NCBI RefSeq assembly: GCF_003573695.1 | Contig: NC_039361.1 | Span: forward strand, 93,850,779-93,914,778 | Reading direction: 5' to 3' | Length of the DNA: 64,000 bases | Origin: Papaver somniferum | Lineage: Eukaryota; Streptophyta; Magnoliopsida; Ranunculales; Papaveraceae | Part shown: positions 1 through 10,993 of the stretch, in pieces | Position numbering within the stretch: the first letter of the stretch is position 1 | How the letters are laid out: each line of letters starts with the position of its first letter | The notes under the pieces: generated by a model | Database searches by the model: none | The model's input: the letters and a program-made list of their open reading frames with translations, nothing else | What the model was told of the DNA's origin: nothing | Program-made: the position numbers and the translations under genes

Positions 1-1
1 A

Positions 2-1455
2 AATACTCAGTTGAGAACTCTCACTTATGCTGATCAAGTTAAGGGAAAATAACAGTTGCCAACAACCTCAATAGACCTAAGTTCGCTACCTATTCCAACT
101 GTGAAAGAAGGGAAACCTGTTGTGGTGCTTCCTGATCGTTCTATTTGGAAGGATGTGATATTTGGAAATTTAGCCTTATTGGGCGTTTAGATTTAAAAGG
201 AGTTAACTTTCAAGATGTGAAGAACAACCTTGAGGAACAATGGCAGTTAGGTCAGGGACGTGTCCAATTTGTTCCAATGAACATGGATTTCTTTATAATC
301 AAGTTGCAACCACAAGCTGATAAACAAAAGTTGTTGAATGTTGAAGCATGGTTTCCAGGTTTCCAGGTTTTGACGCTGAAAAACAAAGGACCTCACATGC
401 TTCCATGTGGTCAAGTTTCCAGGCTTGCCGCTTGTGTTTTGGATTGAAAAAACGCTACTTGCCATGGAAAAATCGTTGGGTACTCCAATAGTGGTAGATA
501 AGCGTACTCTTGAACATGAATATGGACACTTTGCTTCAGTCTTTGTTGACATAAACTTTGCTGAAACGGCTACAGATTCTATTCATGTTACTGTAGGGGG
601 TTTGGACTTCTGGCAGCCGGTGGAGATTCAAAAGACGCCAAAATTTTGCACAAAGTGTAAGATTATTGGGCATAATGATCAGGAATGCAAGAAACAAACA
701 TCAAACTCTTTTGTTCAAGCACCTGCGCAACAAAAGAGTAATGCTAATCAGTTTCATACTTCTGGAGATAGGGATAACAACAATGCCAATCAAGTTAACA
801 ATGTTTCTGGTGAGTGGCAAGTTGTTAAACATAGGAAGGGTAAGAATGCGCCTAAAGATCCAGTTTCCCCTGAAGTTGTAGTTACTAAGGTGGTGGAGGC
901 TAATAATTTGGAGTATACTGCTCAGATGGTGAAAGCTAAGCAGTTGGAGGTTGAATATACTAAGTCCAAAGATGCTTTTAAATCTGCCTTTGTTGAATTG
1001 GCGAGAACTAAACAAGTGCAGGATTCAAACTCACTTTTAGTGCATAGTGGCAAAGTGGGCGAAACTAGGCCACCGAGTGCTAAGTCAGGTGTGGTTGGAA
1101 ATATGATTCCTAACCCTGATAGGACTCTTGTTATCCATGCGACTCCTCTTTGTGATCAATTGTTAGCTGGAGAATTTGTTTTGCAAAATAAATTTGACGC
1201 TGTCAACTCAATCCCAGTTGCGAAAATCTCTTGTGATGCGCAGTTTAGAGCTGACCAGGAAGCTAGGAGAGCATGGATTACTGCTTTAACTCGAGTTGCA
1301 GCCAGGGTTCCTTGACAGGATTCAGTTTTCGAAATCTCTTCAGCTACGGATTTGGATACAAACAATTTAAGTAACCTTGTTATAAAAGGAAATTCACCAG
1401 GTTTGAATACTGGTGTTTCTCCACAGCTAGTAACTCCTCCAATCCCAGTTTATAA
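2..1455 (+). pseudogene. LINE A ORF1 pseudogene (DUF4283-like, zinc knuckle)
   Basis: Broken ORF1 of copy A, an RNA-binding protein that would package LINE RNA. By comparison with copy B the start codon lies just left of the window. The in-frame sequence begins with residues NTQLRTLTYADQVKGK and meets a TAA at 50-52. Further lesions are a 1-nt loss near 135, a deletion of about 34 nt near 350 (relative to B), and a TGA at 1313-1315 where B has CGA. The conserved region EGCDIWKF...LGQGRVQFVP lies at about 150-290. The CCHC zinc knuckle (CTKCKIIGHNDQEC) lies at about 650-695. The tail is charged and low in complexity. The ORF1 stop appears to be TAA at 1453-1455, overlapping the ORF2 ATG. Confidence 0.85.
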
Positions 1456-4400
1456 TGCGTGTTCTTTTTTGGAACATCAATGGATTTTCTCGTGATGAGT
1501 CACGAGATAAATTGAAAGAGTTACTTAGAGATTTTAAACCTGACGTATTCTGTCTTGCTGAGCCTAAGGTACATTGTACTCTTAATTTTTTGCAGGGATT
1601 ACATGTTGAGGGTTATAAAAAAGAAGTTATACATAATTTTGTTGGTTCGTCTAAAGGGAATTTATGGATTTGATGGTACGTTGATATGACTACTCCGGTG
1701 GTTATTAATTCTAGTAGACAGGCTATTTCTATTGAAACGGAAGGTGTTCTTATATCACTTGTTCATGCTAGTTGTTTTCAAGTTACACGAAGAAGCTTAT
1801 GGCAGCAGCTTTCTTCAGTTGATGATAAATACTACCCGGTTGGTCATGGGTGATTTTAATTGTGTGCTTCATAATGATGAAAAGAAAGGGGGTTGTGAAC
1901 CACGTACTTCAGCTATTAATGAATTCAGTGATTGGATAGATGACAATAACCTTTTTGAAGCTGATTCTTTGGGTTCTGATACACTTGGGCCAATGGTCAA
2001 TCAGGTGTTCATAGAATTCTTTGCAAGTTAGATTGGGTTGTCATTAATGAAGCATGGCTTAAGAAGTTTGAGAATTGGTGGTGTAAAGCTCTTCCTCGTG
2101 AAGTTTCTGATCATTCTACGCTTATAGGCTATTCTTCTGTAAATTCAAGACCTAAAAGAGCTCATTTTAGAGTTCAAAAAATGTGGTTCACTCATCCTGA
2201 TTTCATGCGTATGATTATGGAGAGTTGGAATGCTCATGTTTCTGGTTCCCCTGCTTATATCTACCCCTTCAAGCTTAAGAGATTAAACGCTGACATGAAG
2301 GAGTGGAATTTACGTGTTTTTGGTAATATTAATGCTAGACTCAAACATGCTAAATTAACAATGGAAGTTGCTCTTCGTATTTCTGATGAGGATCCGGAAG
2401 ACGTAACTAAGCTGAATTTTGCTAAGGAGGCTTCGGTTACACTTCAGGAAATCCGTATGCATCAATCCATTATTTTGAAGCAAAAATATCGTAATAAGTG
2501 GCTTACTGACAGTGCGAGTAATACTTCTTTCTTTCATGCCAATATTCCAACTCGCAGGAGCAGCAATATGATTTCGGAATTGGTAGATGATGATGGGAAT
2601 ATTCTCTCTAATTGTGACCATATTAGAGATTACATGGTGTCTTATTATGATTCCAAATTTAATGGGGAAGAGCTTCCAATTGATGAGCATGACATTATCT
2701 CTACGGAGGAAAGTCAAAGAATGGATGCGATTCCTACTTATGATGAAATAAAGGTTGTTGTTTATGACCTTGATGCTGATAGTTCACCAGGACCTGATGG
2801 TTTCTCTAGATGTTTTTATAGACATTGTTGGGACGTGATTCAACAAGACTTATACAATGCTATTATTTATTGTTGGCAACAACAAAGGATTCCTAATGGG
2901 AAAATTCTAGTCTTCTGATTTTATTGGCCAAGGTAAGGGGTGCTAATACTCTTCGTAACTTTAGGCCTATTGGTCTTAGTAATTTTTTCTTTAAATTTTT
3001 TACTAAGATCCTAGATACAAGACTTGGAAGTGTTCTTGATAAGCTTGTTTCAGAGGAGCAAGTTGCTTTTATGAAGGTTAGAAATATTCATGAGAACATC
3101 AGTGTGGCATCGGAGATGGTGAATGATCTGAAAACTAAGCGTAAAGATGGCAATGTGGGCCTAAAGCTAGACATTACTCAAGCTTTTGACACGGTTAGTT
3201 GGTCTTTTGTCTTAGAGGTGTTCGAAGGTATGGTTTTCCCCAAAGCTGGTGTTCTTGGATTTATTCGATTCTCAGTTCAACCCGTATTTCTATCCTCCTC
3301 AATGGTAGTCCAGAAGGTTTTTTTAAGATTAATAGAGGCCCACGTCAAGGTGATCCTTTGTCTCCTCTTATCTTCGTGCTGATTGAAGATGTTCTTAGTA
3401 GAAACCTCACCAAGCTCTTTCTTGAGAAGAAAATGACGCCAATGCTTTCGAAAAAAGGTATTTCTCCTACTCATCTTTTTTTTCGCTGATGACATAATGA
3501 TATTTTGCAAAGGTAACTCGAAGAGTTTCCATAATCTTCTTACGTTGCTTGGTAAATATCAATTGGCCTCGGGTCAAACAGTATGTCGTCAAAAAACAAG
3601 GTTTTTTATGGAGGTGGAACCTTGAGTCGTTGTAGAATTATCACGGATTTACTTAGTATGGAAGTCTCTACTTTCCCGGACAGATATTTAGGTATTCAAA
3701 TTATGCCTGGAGTTGTTAAATATCATCATATAAGTAATGTTATTGATAAAATCAAGAAGCAACTTTCAGTTTGGAAAGAAAAAATGCTTTCTTTTCAAGA
3801 CCGTGTGGTTCTATTAACTCTGTGATTGCTATCTATGCCATTCACAATATGGATGTTTACAAATGGCCAAGGAAGTTCATTATGCAATGTGAGCGGGTTA
3901 TATGCAATTTTCTTTGGTCCGGGGATTCGGAAGTTGCGAGGAAGTTTGTGGTTGGTTTTGACAAAGTTTGCAGCCCTGTGAAGGAAGGTGGTTTGAGTAT
4001 TACAAGTATGGCAGTTACAAATAGGGCTCTTCTCATGAAATTTTAGTGTAGTATTCGTTCTTCTAATAAGAAGTGGGCGCGTTTCTTATGGGAGAAATAT
4101 ACTACACAGACTGGTAGAATTAACCAATATGGTGTGAAATCTTCTATCTTTCCTGGCGTTAGATTGGTTCATAATATTTTGGATAGAAATACGAAAGTGC
4201 TTCTTGGTGATGGGCGAGCCACTTCTCTTTATTATGATGTTTGGAATGGTAATGAATGTATAGATGATATTCTTGGTGATAATGAGCTAGATAGTACTGT
4301 CATGGTAAGTACTTTGGTTTCTAACAATGAATGGCAGCTGCAAGGAGATCATATTCAGAATTTGCTTCGTGCGGGAGTGAATTTGAATAACTAACCAACG

Positions 4401-4966
4401 CCACAAGGAGGAGATGATCATAGAGTCTGGACGCCGGAAATGAGAGGCAACTTTACTGTCAGTTCAGAAAAACATCTAATAAGGAAGAAGTATAATGTCT
4501 TGGACGTGTATGGGTTGTTGTGGAGGAAGGTTATACATCCAAACTTAGCTGCACAAAATTGGAAGTTGGTGCGAGAAGCTTGTGCTACGCAAGACAAAAT
4601 CAGGATCAGATGCAGGGTCAATCTTGCTAATAAGTGTTACCTTTGAAAGTCCGATGAAGAGTCCTTGGATCATATTTTATGGAATTGTTCCTTTGCAACT
4701 CAAATTTGGCAATGGATCTCAGGTATTTTTTCTTTGCAGGCTAACTATAATTTGATTGATTCTTATCAATCCTCTGAAGGAAGGAGTCGTATTATAAAGG
4801 ATCTTTGGATTTTGGCACTTATTGTGATTCGAGCTGAACTGTGGCATGCTAGAAATCTGGCGTATTTTAAAAACAAGATAATGAATGTAAGCTTTTTCAA
4901 ATAGGGACGAGCTGTTATTATGTTGTGACAGTGCGGCCAAGGGTAACCCAGGAATCGCATGGGATG
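1455..4966 (+). pseudogene. LINE A ORF2 pseudogene (endonuclease-RT)
   Basis: Begins MRVLFWNINGFSRDESRDK, the N-terminal strand of the APE-type endonuclease, with the catalytic-glutamate motif LAEPK near 1556-1570. A TGA at 1671-1673 replaces Cys of copy B. A frameshift near 1980 in the endonuclease is shared with copy B. RT blocks follow: SSPGPDGF near 2790, LRNFRPIGLSNFFFK near 2950-2995, and LDITQAFDTVSW near 3165-3205. The FADD motif at about 3480-3495 is thrown out of frame by an extra T. A zinc-binding region (WRKVIHPNLAAQNWK and HILWNCSF, 4530-4700) carries a TGA. A TAA after NLNN (near 4392) is shared with copy B. RNase H is nearly absent. Confidence 0.85.
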
Positions 4967-6086
4967 GAGTTGTGCATAAAACTCTTTGTACGGACTGAAT
5001 ATTCATGAATTAAATGGAGCACCCGCTACTTGAAAAATCTTACATTAATTATCTTGTTTTGAAAATACGCCAGATTTCTAGCATGCCACAGTTCAGATCG
5101 AATCACCATAAGTGCCAAAATCCAAAGATCCTTTATAATACGACTCCTTCCTTTAGAGGATTGATAAGAATCAATCAAATTATAGTTAGCCTGCAAAGAA
5201 AAAATACCTGAGATCCATTGCCAAATTTGAGTTGCAAAGGAACAATTCCGTAAAATATGATCCAAGGACTCTTCATCGGACTTGCAAAGGTAACACTTAT
5301 TAGCAAGATTGACTCTGCATCTGATCCTGATTTTGTCTTGCGTAGCACAAGATTCTCGCACCAACTTCCAATTTTTTGCAGCTAAGTTTGGATGTATAAC
5401 CTTCCTCCACAACAACCCATACACGTCCAATACATTATACTTCTTCCTTATTAGATGTTTTGCTGAACTGACAGTAAAGTTTCCTCTCATCTCCGGCGTC
5501 CAGACTCTATGATCATATCCTCCTTGTGGCGTTGGTTAGTTATTCAAATTCACTCCCGCACGAAGCAAATTCTGAATATGATCGCCTTGCAGCTGCCATT
5601 CATTGTTAGAAAGCAAAGTACTTACCATGACAGTACTATCTAGCTCATTATCACCAAGAATATCAGCTATACATTCATTACCATTCCAAACATCATAATA
5701 AATAGAAGTGGCTCGCCCATCACCAAGAAGCACTTTCGTATTTCTATCCACAATATTATGAACCAATCTAACATCAGGCAAGATAGAAGAGTTCACACCA
5801 TATTGCTTAATTCTACCAGTCCGAGTAGTATATTTCACCCATAAGAAACGCGCCAACTTCTTATTAGAAGAACGAATACTACACCAAAATTTCATGAGAA
5901 GAGCCCTATTTGTAACTGCCATACTTGTAATACTCAAACCACCTTCCTTCACAGGGCTGCAAACTTTGTCAAAACCAACCACAAACTTCCTTGCAACTTC
6001 CGAATCCCCGGACCAAAGAAAATTGCGTATAACCCGCTCACATTGCATAGTGAACTTCCTTGGCCATTTGTAAACAACCATATTGT
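4967..6086 (-). pseudogene. LINE B ORF2 pseudogene, 3' part (thumb and zinc-binding region)
   Basis: Continuation of B's ORF2 on the far side of insertion C. It runs from NMVVYKWPRKFTMQCERV through GGLSITSMAVTNRALLMKFW and FLGDGRATS-like blocks to GVNLNN, where a TAA (about 5536-5538) is shared with copy A. After that it is open again from 5490 to 5026: RGNFTVSSAKHLIRKKYN, WRKVIHPNLAAKNWK, and the zinc-binding motif CYLCKSDEESLDHILRNC with Cys/His ligands. The reading then hits TAG (FFK-stop-RV), the same stop seen in the inverted segment of insertion C. RNase H is missing. Confidence 0.85.
6070..6086. repeat. Left target-site duplication of insertion C
   Basis: GTAAACAACCATATTGT, 17 bp, repeated exactly at 8578-8594. 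Removing the insertion and one copy restores B's ORF2 (HNMVVYKWP), as copy A confirms near 3845-3870. Confidence 0.92.
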
Positions 6087-6541
6087 TTACACGGAAAAAA
6101 TTCAGAACATACAAGTACGCAGTGGAGTTGTGCATAAAACTCTTTGTACAGACTGAATATTCATGAATTAAATGGAACACCCGCTACTTGAAAAAGATTA
6201 CATTAATTATCTTGTTTTGAAAATACGCCAGATTTCTAGCATGCCACAGTTCAGCTCGAATCACCATAAGTGCTAAAATCCAAAGATCCTTTATAATACG
6301 ACTCCTTCCTTTAGAGGATTTATAAGAATCAATCAAATTATAGTTAGCCTGCAAAGAAAAAATACCTGAGATCCATTGCCAAATTTGAGTTGCAAAGGAA
6401 CAATTCCATAAAATATGCTCCAAGGACTCTTCATCGGACTTGCAAAGGTAACACTTATTAGCAAGATTAACCCTGCATCTGATCCTGATTTTATCTTGCT
6501 TAGCACAACCTTGTCGCACCAACTTCCAATTTTGTGCAGCT
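6087..6541 (-). pseudogene. Inverted ORF2 fragment of the A/B LINE family inside insertion C
   Basis: On the minus strand this reads LAAQNWKLVRQGCAKQ, then the zinc-binding motif CYLCKSDEESLEHILWNC, then LWHARNLAYFQNKI, FFK-stop-RVFHLIHEYSV and LNFFRV. It ends at the left TSD. It contains about 70 bp of linker beyond the end of B's own 3' part, so it was not simply copied from what remains of B here. The TAG after FFK is also in B, so the donor was already defective. It duplicates B sequence lying only about 1 kb away, in the same orientation. Confidence 0.8.
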
Positions 6542-6730
6542 AATTTTGTGCACAAGCTTCTCGTAGCCATATTGGCCATTTTATCCCACTCCAGCTTAAT
6601 TTGCCAAACGTTTTTAAAAAACCATGTGAGGAGAGGAGAGAGAAAAACCATCTTTCTCTGGCGATTTGAGTTTTTTTTGTTTTTTCTTTCACATTTTTTG
6701 ATTTTTTTTTTCAACTTTGTTTGATTCAAG

Positions 6731-8430
6731 ATGAATTTAACTTTGGTTACTAATCCAAATCTTGTCAAACCTATTTATTTTGCTGATACGGTGAAGGAAA
6801 GGAAAACCCTAAACCCTACCACCATTGATTTATCAACGTTACCAAACCCTACTCTCAAAGAGGGAGAGCCGGCTCTGGAAATACCTACGGATCTGTATCA
6901 AGAGGGATGCATGCGCTTTCAACACAGTCTCATTGCGAGACTTGATTTTACAGGCCTGAAGTTCAATGAGGTTAAACAAACCTAATGGAGCAATGGAAGT
7001 TTTCTTTCATTCAATGCAGTTTTATTCCGATGAGTAAAGGTTTTTTCATTGTTAGGTTAACAACTGAAGCAGACAAGGAGATGATCCGTGGATCAAAATG
7101 TATGGTAAACCAACAACAATTACGGATGATTGACTGATATCTGGGTTTCAATCCAGAGAAACAGCGAACATCCCATGCTGCTACATGGGTAAGATTTCTG
7201 GGTCTTCACATGGAGCTGTGGACTGAGAGATCTCTGTTGACGATAGGGAAAGCTCTCGGAACACCTATTGTGGTAGATCAAATAACTCTTGATCTTGAGT
7301 ATGGCCATTTTGCTGTTGTACTTGTCGATATAGATTTCGGCAAACATATTCCATAACGTATTCATCTTTCAGCTGGAGGGAGGAAGTTCTGGAAGTACAT
7401 TGATATACAACACTATCCAAAATTTTGTTCCATATGTAACATTATTGGGCATGAGGATGATGAGTGCAAAAGGAAGCTTGCGAAGTCGCATCCTTCCATG
7501 GAATCTGAAAAACAGCTGGTACATACAGAGAAACCTGCAAAACAAGTTTGGAAAGAGGTGAAACATAGAAGTTCAGGTAAACAAAATATTGAATCAAATT
7601 ATAATGACGCTGAAACAACTATTGTTGTGATGAATGATGAGGATAGTGCTGCTTTGAAGAGAACCAAACAACTGGAAGATGCCTTAGCAAAAGCTGAAGA
7701 TGATTTACGCAAGGCATCTGAGGATTGGAAAGCTAAGCAGGATGCATTAGAGTATGCTTCTTCTAAGAAATCCACTAAACCGACTAAGCAAACAACTTCT
7801 GCTAAGCAACCAACTAATTCTGGAGTAGTGTTATCTCCTAACAAATTTAGTGTGCTCGAGAATGAGGAAGGTTTAAATGAGAATGTTGATGATGTTGAAA
7901 GTTATTCAAGTTCAGATGAAGATTTTTCAGTTGACAGGCAGCCTCGGGGGTTAAAGGTAAGAAGTGGGATGAGCTGCCATCGGACAGGGAGACAAGGATA
8001 GAAAAAGGGCGATCAAAAGGAAGTTCTCGTAATCCTGGGAGTTCTATTGATGCGCATAATGCTTTATTGCAACAACATAACAATAGGGCGAATACAAGAC
8101 ATGACACTGCACGTGAAGATCACAATGGAAATATTGGGCTTTTACATAAGCCCAATAACAATCAAAGCACGGACAGTGGTGTTGGGCCTGTGGAAAGTGC
8201 TTTTATTCGCTTAACCACGGAGGAGCATGAAGTTTTTTGTTCAATAACAAAAATTTGATATTTAACAAAAGTTTTTGAAGGATTTATCTTTCCGAAAGGA
8301 GTATTTCAAGGAAATAAAAGCTCATTCCAAAAGAATGAAGACTTCAAATGCTAAAAATAAGAAAAAAGAAGAGGTGGAGGAACTTGATGATAATCCTAGT
8401 TTCCTTCTTTTTGTTATTTATTTGTGTTGA
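6731..8430 (+). pseudogene. ORF1 pseudogene of insertion C (ORF1-only LINE family)
   Basis: Starts MNLTLVTNPNLVKPIYFADTV, followed by the family signature LSTLPNPTLKEGEPALEIP. The frame is lost near 6980 and again several times up to 7498. Recognisable pieces include WTERSLLTIGKALGTPIVVDQ (about 7215-7280, one substitution-rich frame) and a zinc-knuckle remnant CSICNIIGHEDDEC (about 7426-7470). From 7498 to 8001 the frame is open and very rich in Lys, Glu and Ala, likely coiled coil (LEDALAKAEDDLRKASEDWK). The C-terminal block (LTTEEHEVF..., then FRKEYFKE-like, 8200-8330) is shared with element G and the satellite fragments but absent from the ORF1 of E, A and B. It is not translatable as a whole. 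Confidence 0.8.
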
Positions 8431-8577
8431 GGAGCTTATTTTGTTAGCTATTTTGATGTTAGTTTTACTCTCCTTTGGTTTATGGGGGTGGGGAGGACTT
8501 GAGCCTCCCTTTTTGTAATTCTTGTAATTACGTTTTTTTGCTTAATAAACCATTTTGACCTAGCAAAAAAAAAAGAA
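8431..8577 (+). other. 3' UTR and poly(A) tail of insertion C
   Basis: G-rich stretch TTTATGGGGGTGGGGAGG, then TTGTAATTCTTGTAATTACG, then TTTTGACCTAGC and a short poly(A). The same 3' UTR follows the fragments in the satellite and element G. Confidence 0.85.
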
Positions 8578-8594
8578 GTAAACAACCATATTGT
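8578..8594. repeat. Right target-site duplication of insertion C
   Basis: Exact 17-bp copy of 6070-6086, directly after the poly(A) tail of C. Confidence 0.92.
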
Positions 8595-10970
8595 GAATGG
8601 CGTAGCTAGCAATCACAGAGTTAATAAGAACCACACAGTCTTGAAAAGAAAGCATTTTTCCTTTCCAAACTGAAAGTTGCTTCTTGATTTTATCAATAGC
8701 ATTACTTATATGGCGATATTTAACAGCTCCAGGCATAATTTGAACACCTAAATATCTGTCCGGGAAAGTAGAGATTTCCATACCAATTAAATCCGTGATA
8801 GTTCTACAACGACTCAAGGTTCCACCTCCATAAAAAACCTTGTTTTTTGACGACATACTATTTGACCCGAGGCCGATTGATATTTACTAAGCAACGTAAG
8901 AAGATTATGCAAACTCTTCAAGTTACCTTTGCAAAATATCATTATGTCATCAGCGAAAAAAAGATGAGTAGGAGAAATACCTTTTTTCGAAAGCATTGGC
9001 GTCATTTTCTTCTCAAGAAAGAGCTTGGTGAGGTTTCTACTAAGAACATCTTCAATCAACACGAAGATAATAGGAGACAAAGGATCACCTTGACGCGGGC
9101 CTCTATTAATCTTGAAAAAACCTTCTGGACTACCATTGAGGAGGATAGAAATACGGGCTGAACTGAGAATCGAATAAATCCAAGAACACCAGCTTTGGGG
9201 AAAACCATACCTTTGAAACACCTCTAAGACAAAAGACCAACTAACCGTGTCAAAATCTTGAGTAATGTCTAGCTTTAGGCCCACATTGCCATCTTTCCGC
9301 TTAGTTTTCAGATCATTCACCATCTCCGACGCCACACTGATGCTCTCATGAATATTTCTAACCTTCATAAAAGCAACTTGCTCCTCTGAAACCAGCTTAT
9401 CAAGAACACTTCCAAGTCTTGTAGCTAGGATCTTAGTAAAAATTTTAAAGAAAAAATTACTAAGACCAATAGGCCGAAAATTACGAAGAGTATTAGCACC
9501 CCTTACCTTGGCCAAAAAAAATCAAAATACTAGAATTTACCCCATTAGGAATTCTTTGTTGTTTCCAACAATAAATAATAGCATTGTATAAGTCTTGTTG
9601 AATCACGCCCCAACAATGTCTATAAAAACATCTATAGAAACCATCAGGTCCTGGAGAACTATCAACATCAAGGTCATAAACAGCAGCCTTTATTTCATCT
9701 AAGTAGGAACATCCATTCTTTGACTTTCCTCGTAGAGATAATATCATGTCATCCAATGGAAGCTCGTCCCCATTAATTTAGACTCAAAATAAGAACGTTG
9801 TAATCTAATCTGGTCACAATTAGAGAGAATATTCCCATCATCATCTACCAATTCCGAAATTCATCTTGCTGCTCCTGCGAGTTGGAATATTTGATGAAGA
9901 AAGAAGTATTACTCGCACCGTCAGTAAGCACTTATTACGAGATTTTTGCTTCAACATAATGGATTGACGCATAGGATTTCTGAAGTGTAACCGAAGCCTC
10001 CTTAGCAAAATTCAGCTTAGTTACGTTTCCGGATCCTCATCGAAATCCGAAGAGCAAACTTCCATTGTTAATTTAGCATTTGAGTCTAGCATTAATTACC
10101 AAAAACACGTAAATTCCACTCCTTCATGTCAGCGTTTAATCTCTTAAGCTTGAGGGGTTAGATATAAGCAGGGGAACCAAAAAACATGAGCATTCCAACT
10201 CTCCATAATCATACGCATGAAATCAAGATGAGTGAACCACATTTTTTGAACTCTAAAAGGAGCTCTTTTAGGTCTTTAATTTACAAAAAAATAGCCTATA
10301 AGCGTAGAATGATCAGAAACTTCACGAGGAAGAGCTTTACACCGCCAATTCTCAAACTTCGTAATCCATGCTTCATCAATGACAACCCAATCCAACTTGC
10401 AAAGAATTATATGAACACCTGATTGACCATTGGCCCAAGTGTATTAAAACCCAAAGAATCAACTTCAAAAAGGTTATTGTCATCTAGCCAATCACTGAAT
10501 TCATTAATAGCTGAAGTATGTGGTTCACAACCCCCTTTCTTTTCATCATTATGAAGCACATAATTAAAATCACCCATGACCAACCGGGTAGTATTTATCA
10601 TCAACTGAAGAAAGCTGCTGCCATAAGCTTCTTCGTGTAACTTGAAAACAACTAGCATGAACAAATGATATAAGAACACCTTCCGTTTCAATAGAAATAG
10701 CCTGTCTACTAGAATTAATAATCATCGGAGTAGTCATATCAACGTACCAGCAAATCCATAAATTCCCTTTAGACGAACCAACAAAATTATGTATAACTTC
10801 TTTTTTATAACCCTGAACATGTATGCCCTGCAAGAAATTAAGAGTACAATGTACCTTAGGGTCAGCAAGACAGAATACGTCAGGTTTAAAATCTCTACGT
10901 AACTCTTTCAATTTATCTCGTGACTCATCACGAGAAAATCCATTGATGTTCCAAAAAAGAACGCGCATTA
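8578..10970 (-). pseudogene. LINE B ORF2 pseudogene, 5' part (endonuclease and RT)
   Basis: Starts at ATG 10968 (MRVLFWNINGFSRDESRDK). The endonuclease reads to about 10570, and a frame change continues it to about 10407 (DFNYVLHNDEKKGG). The segment 10400-9760 is badly damaged. RT blocks are at 9756-9650 (SSPGPDGFYRCFYRHCW), 9515-9230 (LRNFRPIGLSNFFFK, LDITQDFDTVSW) and 9130-8935 (GPRQGDPLSPIIFVLIEDV, then FADDIMIFCKG). The FADD catalytic pair is intact here, unlike copy A. The reading ends at VVY where insertion C begins; the other half resumes at 6086. Confidence 0.85.
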
Positions 10971-10993
10971 TAAACTGGGATTAGAGGAGTTAA

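Larger units (their letters stand above)
1..4966 (+). mobile_element. LINE copy A (L1-type, defective), left arm of a large inverted repeat
   Basis: A + strand non-LTR retrotransposon cut by the window's left edge just inside ORF1. It contains ORF1 with a zinc knuckle (about 2-1455) and ORF2 with endonuclease, reverse transcriptase and zinc-binding regions (1455 onward), but only a scrap of RNase H before the sequence flips strand. After the residues FFK near 4900 about 50 codons are missing, and the sequence resumes with the RNase H start (CCDSAAKGNPG, 4920-4960). It mirrors copy B almost end to end: position 1 pairs with about 12457, 1455 with 10968, and 4900 with about 5033. A carries stops and frameshifts in both ORFs and cannot be active. 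Confidence 0.9.
6087..8577 (+). mobile_element. Insertion C: ORF1-only LINE element with an inverted 5' segment
   Basis: A 2.49-kb insertion in LINE B flanked by a perfect 17-bp target-site duplication. Its right part (about 6620-8577, +) is an ORF1-only element: leader motif CTCTGGCGATTT at 6656-6667, ORF1 from ATG 6731, then directly a 3' UTR and GACCTAGC-poly(A), with no ORF2. Its left part (6087-about 6541) lies in the opposite orientation and is an ORF2 zinc-binding/linker segment of the A/B LINE family. Both parts lie inside one TSD pair, so they arrived together. This looks like twin priming (5' inversion during target-primed reverse transcription), but with the two parts from different RNAs. 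Bases 6542-6620 are not identified. Confidence 0.8.

Noticed and set aside
4967..6086. Reading A and B as independent insertions of an active LINE
   Set aside because: They share a frameshift and a stop, and their extents mirror each other closely, which fits duplication of one dead copy better.
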